A stretch of DNA of 64,000 nucleotides from CAVSUB01 sp963816725. GTDB lineage: Bacteria > Acidobacteriota > Vicinamibacteria > Vicinamibacterales > 2-12-FULL-66-21. The notes below the pieces were generated by a model that made no database searches, had not been told where the DNA came from, and saw nothing but the letters and a program-made list of their open reading frames with translations. Positions 56,685-64,000 of the stretch are shown one piece after another. The stretch is taken from positions 1 through 64,000 of the forward strand of contig CAWFMC010000009.1 of NCBI GenBank assembly GCA_963816725.1, written 5' to 3'. A program made the translations under genes and the position numbers. Numbering within the stretch: the stretch's first letter is position 1; each line of letters starts with the position of its first letter.

Positions 56685-57176
56685 ATGCCAACGACTATCC
56701 GGAAGATCCTCGTTCCGATCGACTTCTCGACGCCGTCCGACGAGGCCTTGAACTACGCCGCGGACCTGGCGACGACCTTGGGTGCGTCCGTCGTCGTGGT
56801 GCATGTGATTCACGAGCCATTCATCGCGGGTGGGGAGTGGGACCTCTACGTCCGCGACGCGTCAGAGATGCGCGAGCAACTCTTCTCAGATGTGCGCTCG
56901 AGACTTTCCGCGATCGTTGCGGCCTTCGAACGCCGTGGGCTCCGCGTCACCACCGACATCCGCTTCGGGCCGCCGCGTGAGGGCATCGTCAACGCCGCCA
57001 CGGCCGCCGAGGCTGACCTCATTGTGATGAGCACTCACGGGCACAGCGGGCTGCACCATCTCCTGCTCGGCAGCGTCGTGGAGCACGTGATCCGTGCGGC
57101 GCATTGCCCGGTGCTGGCAGTCCGCGATCCGGCGCGGCCGCGGCCTGCCGCGCCCGGGAAGACGACGGCTGCGTGA
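56685..57176 (+). CDS. Universal stress protein (UspA family)
   Basis: The 163-residue protein begins MPTTIRKILVPIDFSTPSDE and carries the ATP-binding signature MSTHGHSGLHHLLLGSVVEH. AGGAGG (56673-56678) fixes the ATG at 56685. Its stop codon overlaps the GTG start of a CPBP protease gene, so the two are translationally coupled. I found no correctly spaced sigma-54 site directly upstream; it may be read from the promoter at 55901. Confidence 0.92.
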   Translation: MPTTIRKILVPIDFSTPSDEALNYAADLATTLGASVVVVHVIHEPFIAGGEWDLYVRDASEMREQLFSDVRSRLSAIVAAFERRGLRVTTDIRFGPPREGIVNAATAAEADLIVMSTHGHSGLHHLLLGSVVEHVIRAAHCPVLAVRDPARPRPAAPGKTTAA

Positions 57177-57706
57177 CCGAGCGCCCGAGACGGTATCCCT
57201 GGGCGCCGGCGCGAAGACCGCGCCGCTGCCGCGAGCAGCGCAACCCGTCGTGCCGGGCACGACTTCCGCTCAGGCAACTCGGCCTCTGGACACACGTTGT
57301 TCTGTGGTCGCCGCTCATCTTCCCGTTCTGCTTCGCGTTCGTGCCGCGGATCGCGACCGCAGGGGTCTCGATCCTGATCGCGTCCTTCGTCTTGGGAATC
57401 GTCATTGGCGTTGCGGAGGAGGTCCTGTGGCGCGGCCTGTATCTGCGAGTCTTCCCCGACAACGTCTGGGCCGGTGCGGTCTATCCGTCGATCGCCTTTG
57501 GGATCTGGCACCTTTGCCCGTTATCGGTGCTGCCAAGTCGGTATCCTGGTGGACCGCTGCCGTTCCTGGCGTATTCCGTGATCCTCGGGTTCTGCTACGC
57601 GATCGTGGCCAGGACGAGTGGGTCCATCCGGTGGTGCGCCGTTGCTCATGCGATCCACGACTCGCTCGGTCTGGGCGCCTTCGCCTATGCTGCCTGGTTC
57701 AAGTGA
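57173..57706 (+). CDS. CPBP-family intramembrane metalloprotease (Abi type)
   Basis: The 177-residue protein has four hydrophobic helices and the family motifs EEVLWRGLYLRVF, FGIWHLCPLSVLP and VAHAIHDSLGLGAFAY, which supply the Glu and His residues of the membrane metalloprotease site. The GTG start at 57173 overlaps the preceding USP stop (GTGA). The first 45 residues are basic and may be cytoplasmic. Family members prenyl-process or cleave membrane proteins; no substrate can be named. Confidence 0.85.
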   Translation: MTERPRRYPWAPARRPRRCREQRNPSCRARLPLRQLGLWTHVVLWSPLIFPFCFAFVPRIATAGVSILIASFVLGIVIGVAEEVLWRGLYLRVFPDNVWAGAVYPSIAFGIWHLCPLSVLPSRYPGGPLPFLAYSVILGFCYAIVARTSGSIRWCAVAHAIHDSLGLGAFAYAAWFK

Positions 57707-57927
57707 CGCGTGTCCGTCGTTCCATGATCCTGTCAGAGATCAGCACCGTCCCCACGCGGCTTGCCCGAGGTCGTCGCTCACAAACAAAGCGACGCCTGGA
57801 GTCTGATAGTCGTTCGCCGCATCCTCACGGACGACGGAGCCCGACTGTGCCGATCTCGGCTGTGGTACGGTGCGGCGCGCGACGATGTATCTTCTGTCAC
57901 GCACGTCAATCAACAAAGGAGACTCCG

Positions 57928-58299
57928 ATGAATTCGCGCCTGCTCGGAATCGCTCTGTTCCTGCTGTTCGGCGTGGCTCGCGTGTTCGCGGCTGACATCA
58001 GCGGCACATGGAAGGCGTCGTTCGAGACCCAGATCGGTCAGCAGAACTACACCTATCAGTTCGTCGTAAAGGGCACGACCCTGACGGGCAAGATTCAATC
58101 TGAATCGGGCGGGACCAGCGACGTCCTCCAGGGCAAGGTCGACGGGGACAAGGTGTCGTTCGTGGAGGTGTTCAAGTACGACGGCAACGAGATCCAGATC
58201 ACCTACACCGGACAGGTCACGTCGGACGACGAGATCAAGTTCACGCGGCAAGTGGCGGAATTCGCGACCGAGGAGCTGGTGGCGAAGCGAGTGAAGTAG
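57928..58299 (+). CDS. Small secreted beta-barrel protein of unknown function
   Basis: The 123-residue product has a signal peptide (LLGIALFLLFGVARVFA). The mature part alternates strands: ISGTWKASFETQIGQQNYTY, FVVKGTTLTGKIQSESGGTS, and ITYTGQVTSDDEIKFTRQV. The GTW..F lead and the strand pattern are seen in many small exported proteins found beside DUF1080 proteins in acidobacteria. AAAGGAGA precedes the ATG. A DUF1080 gene starts 41 nt downstream. Confidence 0.78.
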   Translation: MNSRLLGIALFLLFGVARVFAADISGTWKASFETQIGQQNYTYQFVVKGTTLTGKIQSESGGTSDVLQGKVDGDKVSFVEVFKYDGNEIQITYTGQVTSDDEIKFTRQVAEFATEELVAKRVK

Positions 58300-58340
58300 T
58301 GGCAGTGGCGCGGGCGCGCCGCAGACATGGAGTTCTGTCA

Positions 58341-59225
58341 ATGAACAGTGCGTTGCTGCGAGGAGCGATCCACGGTGCGCTCGGTTTTGCCGCCGCGCTA
58401 ACGATCGAGCAGGGCGCCGGCGTTCTCAGCGCCGGGCCACGGCTCCAGGCCGCTGCCGGCCAGAGCTCGCCGCCCGTCGCGGCGCCCCAACAGGGGCGCG
58501 GGCGCGGCATGCAGTTCAGCGAGCCGAGTCCGTACGATTTCAATGATCACGAGGGCTACGTCTCGATCTTCGACGGCCGCACGCTCGACGGCTGGGACGG
58601 CAATCCGAAATTCTGGCGGGTCGAGGACGGCGCCATCGTCGGCGAGTCCACACCGGAGCGGCCGAGTGGGAACAGCTATATCGCCTATCGCCGCATGGAG
58701 GCAAAGGACTTCACGCTGAAGTTCGAGATCAAGGTGGAGGGGAGCGGCGGCAGCGGATTGCAGTATCGCAGCCGGACAGGTCTGCCGTGGTTGGCCACCG
58801 TATCGCCGGCCGTCACCGCGTTCAACGGCCCGGTCAATCTGGACTGGATGATGACGGGGCCGCAGGCCGACTTTTGGCCGAGCCGGGTCTACACGGGCCA
58901 GTTCTACTCGGAGAACACGCCGATGCGCATTCTCGCGTGGCGCGGCCAGGTGGTTGAAGGGTTCGGCGAGCGCAGCAAACGGCTGATGGGCACCATTGGC
59001 GACCGCCAGCAACTCGGCGCGATCGTCAAGCAGGACGACTGGAACCAATATGTCGTCATCGCGCGCGGCGGCACCTTCCTGCACATCGTCAATGGACAGT
59101 TGATGGCCGTGATGATCGACGACGACCCCGCGTCCTCGAACAATCAGTCAGGTCAATTCGGAATCGAGATCGAGGCAACCACCAAGGTGTCGGTGCGCAA
59201 CCTCTGGGTCAAGAAACTGAGCTGA
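58341..59225 (+). CDS. DUF1080 (3-keto-disaccharide hydrolase-like) secreted protein
   Basis: The 294-residue product has an N-terminal hydrophobic segment (GALGFAAALTIEQGAGVL) and a Pro/Gln/Gly-rich linker. The concanavalin-like domain is of the 3-keto-disaccharide hydrolase family (GYVSIFDGRTLDGWDGNPKF; DFTLKFEIKVEGSGGSGLQY; QYVVIARGGTFLHIVNGQLM). Characterised relatives hydrolyse 3-keto-glycosides after oxidation by a dehydrogenase. It lies 41 nt after a small secreted-protein gene. Its likely partners are the exported Gfo/Idh/MocA proteins elsewhere in the window. Confidence 0.88.
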   Translation: MNSALLRGAIHGALGFAAALTIEQGAGVLSAGPRLQAAAGQSSPPVAAPQQGRGRGMQFSEPSPYDFNDHEGYVSIFDGRTLDGWDGNPKFWRVEDGAIVGESTPERPSGNSYIAYRRMEAKDFTLKFEIKVEGSGGSGLQYRSRTGLPWLATVSPAVTAFNGPVNLDWMMTGPQADFWPSRVYTGQFYSENTPMRILAWRGQVVEGFGERSKRLMGTIGDRQQLGAIVKQDDWNQYVVIARGGTFLHIVNGQLMAVMIDDDPASSNNQSGQFGIEIEATTKVSVRNLWVKKLS

Positions 59226-59308
59226 CGCCTTGGTCAGGAGTGAGCCCCCCCGACACATGCAAACGTGTGGACGCACTCTCTCGAGGTTTTAGAGCTGTGT
59301 CGCGTCGG

Positions 59309-59322
59309 GAGTTGATCAACTC
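59309..59322. promoter_or_regulatory. 14-bp perfect palindrome upstream of the TPR kinase gene
   Basis: GAGTTGATCAACTC is a perfect palindrome 107 nt before the kinase start codon. It has the size of a dimeric repressor site but no recognised owner. Nearby ACACATGCAAACGTGT (about 59250) is a second imperfect inverted repeat. Confidence 0.35.
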
Positions 59323-59429
59323 ACACTGCAGTTGCCGCTGCTAATGGTGGTGCAGCACAGGCCGATCGGGCGACCTGCTTGTCCCTGGGCCGCAGGCGCG
59401 TACAATCTGCGAGGCTACCAACTCCACAG

Positions 59430-62284
59430 ATGGCCCTCGCCGCCGGCACTCGCCTCGGTCCATATGAGATCCTCGCCTCGCTCGGCGCCGGGGCGATGGG
59501 CGAGGTGTATCGAGCGAGGGATGGACGCCTGGATCGTGAGGTCGCGATCAAGGTACTCGCGGGGCATCTCCTCGGCTCGATCGCTGCCCGTGAACGCTTT
59601 CAGCGCGAGGCGCGGGCCGTCGCGTCTCTGCAGCACCCGAATGTCTGCACGATTTACGACGTCGGGGATACCGGGGATGGACACACATTCCTGGTGATGG
59701 AGCTGCTCGACGGCGAGACGCTCGAGCAGCGCCTGGGGCGCGGACGACTCGACCTTCCGTTGCTGCTCGACATCGCAATCGCGCTCAGCGAGGCGCTCGA
59801 CGTCGCCCACGGCGTCCACATCGTTCACCGGGACATCAAGCCGGCGAACATCATCCTGACTGCCCGCGGCCCGAAGCTGCTCGATTTCGGTCTGGCCAAA
59901 CCGGTGCCGCTGTCGGCCTCGGCGGTCGCGGAACAATCGACGATGGCCGCCGGCCCGCTGGTGACGGATCCAGGCAGCACGGTGGGAACGATCGCCTACA
60001 TGTCGCCCGAGCAGCTCCGCGGAGAAGATGTGGACACCCGGAGCGATCTGTTCTCGTTCGGAGTGGTCTTGTACGAAATGGCCACGGGTCGGCGGCCCTT
60101 CGGCGGGGCCACTGGGGCACTCGTCGCGGCCGCGATCCTGCAGCAGGAGCCACCGGAGCCCCGGCAGCTGCGACCGGAGCTGCCCGAACGGCTGCAGGAA
60201 ATCGTCATGAAGGCGATCGAGAAGGATCGCCGCCTCCGCTATCAGCGCGCGTCCGACATCAACGCCGACCTGCTGCGGGTGAAGCGAGACATCGGTTCGG
60301 AGTCCGCGCGCGCCGCCACATCATCGAGCGCGACACACCGGCTGCCGACGTGGCGCAAAGCGGTTGTGCCAGCCGTCGCGTCTCTCCTCTTGGTGGCTGC
60401 GGGCGGCTACGTCATGTCGCACCGCCGGCCGGCGCTCACCAATCGCGACACGATCGTCCTCGCGGATTTCGACAACCGCACGGCCGACCCGGTATTTGAT
60501 GGAACGTTGCGTCAGGGGCTCGCGGTGCAGCTCGAGCAGTCGCCGTTTCTGAGTCTTATTTCAGAGCAGCGTCTGCAGCGCACGCTCGCGCAGATGGGCC
60601 AACCCACGGACGCGCGGCTGACGGCGACACTGGCACACGAAGTCTGCGAGCGCACGTCCAGCGCCGCCTTCCTCGAAGGGTCGATTGCCAGCCTCGGCAG
60701 CCAGTACGTGCTCGGGCTACGGGCCACGGATTGCCGCACCGGTGACGCTCATCGACCGAACAGCAGGTGCAGGCGCCGCGGAAAGAAGATGTGCTCGATG
60801 CGTTGAGCCGCATCGCCGGCGCGGTCAGAAGTCAGCTCGGCGAATCGCTCACCACGGTCGAGACCCACCGCACACCGCTCCAAGAGGCCACGACGACGTC
60901 GCTCGAAGCGTTGAAGGCGTACACCGCAGGCATGAAATTCCTGATGTCAACAGGCGACCCGTCGACGGCCGTGCCGCTCTTCAAACGTGCCGTCGAGATC
61001 GATCCCACGTTCGCGGTCGCCCACGCATCGCTGGGGTTTGCCTATGGCCTGGTTGGAGAACCGGCATTAGCCGCCCAGAGCACCCGCAGGGCGTACGAGC
61101 TGAGAGATCGGGTCAGCGATCGCGAGAAGTTCCTGATCGTGGCCGACTACGAGCTGCAGGTAACCGGCAATCTGGAGAAGGCGCGTGAGACCTGCGAGCT
61201 GTGGGCGCGCACGTACCCGAGGGACATGATGCCGTACGGGAATCTGGGAGCCTTCATTTACCCGACCTTCGGCCAGTTCGACAAGGGCGTCGAGGTGGCG
61301 AGCAGGATGGTGGAGATCGATCCGGAGTTCCCCGTCGGCTATCTACAGCTTGGCTTCAACCAGCAGTTCAGCGGTCGACTCAAGGACGCAGAGGCCACAT
61401 TCAACCGCGCCGCCGAGCGCAAACTTGACTTGCCGGAAATCTCCGTCCAGCGCTACGACCTCGCGTTCCTCAGGGGCGACACGGCGGGCATGACGCACGA
61501 GCACGCGCTGGCACTGGGTAAGCCCAATTGGGAGGACGAGATCGCCGCACGTGAAGGGTTCGTCCTGGCCTACTCCGGTCAGCTCCATGAAGCCAACATG
61601 CGATCGCGACACGCCGCCGACCTCGCGATGCAAACCAGCCAGCCGGGCAGGGCGGCGCTGTGGCGGATCGGGCCTGCCCTGTGGGAGGGGTTCGTCGGGA
61701 ATGAAGCAGCCGCGAGGGAGGCTGCGGCGGCAGCATTGGCGCTGTCGACCGATCGCGATGTCGAATACGGCGTCGGACTGGCCCTGGCCCTGGCCGGCGA
61801 TTCGGTCCGCGCACAGCAGCTCGCGGCCGATCTGGACCAGCGCTTCCCGGAGGACTCGTCGGCACAGTCCGTTTACGTCCCGGTGATCCGTGCCGTTCTC
61901 GCCTTGAAGGAACAGAAGCCAAGTGAGGCGCTCGAGCTGCTGCGCGCCGCCGCCCCCTACGATCTCGGCACGCCGCTCTGTAGCGCGCCGGCCTACTTCG
62001 GCATTCTTTATCCCGTGTATGTGCGCGGTCTGGCCTATCTCGCGGCGCATCAGGCGGACGAAGCAACCGCCGAGTTTCAGAAGATCCTCGACCACCGGTC
62101 GGTCGTCGTCAGTGATCCGATTGGCGCTCTGGCCCACTTGCAACTCGGACGCGCATTGGCGATGAAGGGGGAGTCGGCACGAGCGAGGACCAGCTACCAG
62201 GAGTTCCTGACGCTCTGGAAAACTGCCGATCCTGACGTTGCGCTCCCGGAACAGGCCCGGAAGGAACTCGCCGCGCTGCGATGA
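59430..62284 (+). CDS. Serine/threonine protein kinase with TolB-like and TPR domains (frameshifted near 60745)
   Basis: Residues 1-270 form a Hanks-type kinase (LGAGAMGEVYRARDG; VAIKVLAGHLLG; HRDIKPANIIL; DFGLAKPV; YMSPEQLRGED). A membrane helix follows (AVVPAVASLLLVAAGGYVM, about 310-330). A TolB-like segment (IVLADFDNRTADPVFDGTLR) and a long TPR region (ALKAYTAGMKFLMSTGDPST onward) come next. Between TolB and TPR, within 60735-60765, two small indels are needed: frame 1 reads GLRATDCRTGD and frame 3 resumes at QVQAPRKEDVLDALS. The joined length is about 951 residues. Kinases of this plan are abundant in acidobacteria and sense extracytoplasmic signals. Confidence 0.88.
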
Positions 62285-62391
62285 GACGGCTCCTCACATG
62301 CCTTCCCACACACAGCTTCGTAAGCGTCACCGAAACGCCGCGGGACCGCGCCCGCCTGAGCGACTGAGTCGCCAGCCGTCCTGGTCCTTAC

Positions 62392-63081
62392 TTACTGACC
62401 ACAGGCTCCGGACGGCTTCCAGTCGGAGGGAATGCCCCTCTCCTGAGCCGCATCATGGATCACCAACGCGAACGCACGGCGGATCGCCGTGCCGGTGACG
62501 AACAGTTCCATCGGAGTGTTCGACTCCACCGTCATGGTTCCCCGAGCGCGAGCCCTGCTAGCGCCGGCCGGGGTCTCCAGACACTGCTCGCCCGCGAGGA
62601 CGAACCAGCCTTCGGGGCCCGGGTGTGTATGCACTCTGGAACTGTCTCCGGGCCGCATGACAGCGTACGAGAGGACCGCAGCATAGCTGTTCGCTGGAGG
62701 AAGCTGCAGAGGTCCGACGACGGCAATGCGCTCACCTCCACGGGGCGGACTGTCTCGGGCCCCGAATTCCGAGAGCCACACCCGCCCCTCTTCCTCCACG
62801 ACGATCCCGGTCGCACTCCTGGCGGCCTCCGCAGCCTTCCTGGTAGGAAACCCGCGCAAATGCCAGTAGACGGCGGCTTGGCTGAAATGAAGCCCGGTCA
62901 CCGTGCCGACGTTGAAGCAGCCATACTCCGGTCGCTTCTCGCCCGCCGGCACGTCCCTGCACGCCACCTCCGCCATGTGTTCGTGTCCGGCCGCGCCAGG
63001 TACCTGAGCCCGCTGGCTGCCAGCTGGCACGATGGGCATCAGCAGGAGCACGAGCGCCGGAATCAGTAGCGTTCTGACCAT
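62392..63081 (-). CDS. Secreted cupin-domain protein
   Basis: The 229-residue product has a signal peptide (TLLIPALVLLLMPIVPAGS). A cupin barrel follows with RVHTHPGPEGWFVLAGEQ, which carries the first metal-binding histidines, and a second strand set near TMTVESNTPMELFVTGTA. The N-terminal 90 residues have two cysteines and a GHEHMAEVACRD segment. A substrate cannot be assigned. GGAGGA precedes the ATG at 63081. Confidence 0.82.
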   Translation of the reverse strand: MVRTLLIPALVLLLMPIVPAGSQRAQVPGAAGHEHMAEVACRDVPAGEKRPEYGCFNVGTVTGLHFSQAAVYWHLRGFPTRKAAEAARSATGIVVEEEGRVWLSEFGARDSPPRGGERIAVVGPLQLPPANSYAAVLSYAVMRPGDSSRVHTHPGPEGWFVLAGEQCLETPAGASRARARGTMTVESNTPMELFVTGTAIRRAFALVIHDAAQERGIPSDWKPSGACGQ

Positions 63082-63437
63082 ATCCGATCCTCCGCGGAAG
63101 CCCGCTCACGTCGGCAGCTCAGTAGGAACCGTCGATCGAACCTACGCCGAGCAACCATCTACCAAGTCTGCCGAGCCCGCAGCATACCGCGGAAGCAGGG
63201 ATGGCTCGCAGGGTCCGAGTGCCGCGATCTCCGATAAACATGCGAAGGAATGGGCCAAGCGTTGCTGGCCGGCATCTTCAACAGCCTTCGAGGTGGTTGG
63301 CCGGGTCGATGGTTGGACGTGATGATCACGAGGGAGGTCTTTGCGCACACCTCTCATCACATCACGTCACGTGACCTTACCCGAACGGCTATACTGTGCA
63401 TCCCCGACGTGGGCTCTTGACGGTGACTGGAGGCGAC
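63082..63437. other. Divergent intergenic region, 356 bp
   Basis: The region between the leftward cupin gene and the rightward secreted-protein gene contains two palindromes: CGTGATGATCACG at 63318-63330 and GTCACGTGAC at 63366-63375. It also holds a possible -10 box TATACT at 63390-63395 without a matching -35. The palindromes could be regulator sites for the downstream gene. No small gene seen. Confidence 0.4.
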
Positions 63438-64000
63438 ATGCGAATATCGGTTTTGGCTCTCCTCGCGTGGTTGATGGTCGCCGGCAACTCTGAGTCCGCT
63501 GTCATGATCTTTCACGATCGAGCCGCCTGGCAGACAGCGGTAGGGACGGGCGTGACGACGATCGATTTCGAAGGCCTGGCGCCGCGAGCGGGATCAGCAG
63601 ATTTCGCGGACCTTTCACTGTCGGGCGTGGACTTTGGCCGATCGACCGTCCTCGATCCGGGCGCGGCGACTTACATTGCGGCCTGGGGAACAGGTGCAAT
63701 GTTGATGCGGTTCGATCTGCTGGTGCCTGCCACCACGACGTTCTCGGCTCCAGTCACCGCCTTTGGGTTCGACTATGGTGCCAGCGCCTGCATCCTGGTC
63801 GGGCCGTGCGGTCCGGCTCAAAGTGGGCGGCCAGGGCAGGTCACCCTCGTGCTCTCGAGCGGAGATGTCGTCGTGAGCTCCGCACCGATGCCGCCTTTGC
63901 AGTTTATCGGCGTCATCTCCTCGGTGCCGGTCACCAGCTTCACGGCCGCAATCCTGCCGTCCTTTTCGATCGTGGATAACTTTTCGATGGCGTCATCTAC
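63438..64000 (+). CDS. Secreted adhesin-like protein, 3' end outside window
   Basis: The open frame runs from the ATG at 63438 (GGAGG upstream) to the window edge, 187 codons. It has a signal peptide (ISVLALLAWLMVAGNSESA) and a beta-rich body (TTIDFEGLAPRAGSADFADL; FSAPVTAFGFDYGASACIL). This DFEGL/GFDYG pattern is typical of secreted proteins that end in a PEP-CTERM sorting signal, but the C-terminus is not in the window, so that part is a guess. Function unknown. Confidence 0.7.
   Translation, partial: MRISVLALLAWLMVAGNSESAVMIFHDRAAWQTAVGTGVTTIDFEGLAPRAGSADFADLSLSGVDFGRSTVLDPGAATYIAAWGTGAMLMRFDLLVPATTTFSAPVTAFGFDYGASACILVGPCGPAQSGRPGQVTLVLSSGDVVVSSAPMPPLQFIGVISSVPVTSFTAAILPSFSIVDNFSMASS

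Noticed and set aside
59286..59296. GTTTTAGAGCT, identical to the start of the Streptococcus pyogenes Cas9 crRNA repeat
   Set aside because: A single 11-base match with no second copy, no spacer pattern and no cas gene; chance similarity.

Overview
The window is 64 kb of GC-rich bacterial chromosome with no rRNA, tRNA, phage, insertion sequence or CRISPR array that I can see. The gene content suggests an Acidobacteriota member, possibly class Vicinamibacteria: Tat-exported Gfo/Idh/MocA oxidoreductases, a DUF1080 glycosidase-type protein, serine/threonine kinases fused to TPR or membrane domains, a class D sortase in an apparently diderm background, and an ECF sigma/anti-sigma/ABC operon. That placement is an inference from gene families, not from a marker gene.

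Layout. 1-6.8 kb: peroxiredoxin fragment, sirtuin, a conserved unknown gene, DinB-like protein, an isolated RsmH-type 16S rRNA methyltransferase, a B12-binding radical SAM enzyme and an exported TIM-barrel sugar isomerase-like protein. 6.8-12 kb: a decayed beta-propeller gene, a trypsin-like protease with six FG-GAP-like repeats, and exported sugar-related proteins. 12.1-14.8 kb: class D sortase, aquaporin and a probable LPKTA sortase substrate. 15-20.4 kb: a secreted kinase-fold candidate, a SYLF-domain lipoprotein-type gene pair and a membrane serine/threonine kinase. 20.5-28 kb: one six-gene operon (ECF sigma, zinc-finger/FecR anti-sigma, two ABC ATPases and two permeases, one permease carrying a discoidin domain). 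28-37.4 kb: nuclease-family hydrolase, small secreted proteins, a cyclic-nucleotide-domain histidine kinase overlapping a response-regulator/thioredoxin-reductase fusion, a LOG-family hydrolase and a diheme cytochrome c.

37.5-57.7 kb is the most striking part. It is a stress island with five universal stress proteins, a P1B-type ATPase, a CBS-domain protein, a Tll0287-type heme protein, two paralogous small winged-helix-like proteins, OsmC, a serine hydrolase and a CPBP protease. It also has an operon encoding an NtrC-type sigma-54 activator, a GNAT/ADP-forming acyl-CoA synthetase and a PAS histidine kinase. By eye I find eleven good -24/-12 (sigma-54) promoter matches, ten of them 41-67 nt upstream of a start codon, in front of most of these genes. 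This looks like a sigma-54-controlled counterpart of the actinobacterial dormancy (DosR) gene set. The last 6 kb hold small secreted proteins, a DUF1080 protein, a TPR-bearing kinase and a cupin.

At least seven otherwise well-conserved genes are split by single-base indels. Either the assembly carries indel errors or these genes are decaying. I give joined coordinates for them and state the break point.
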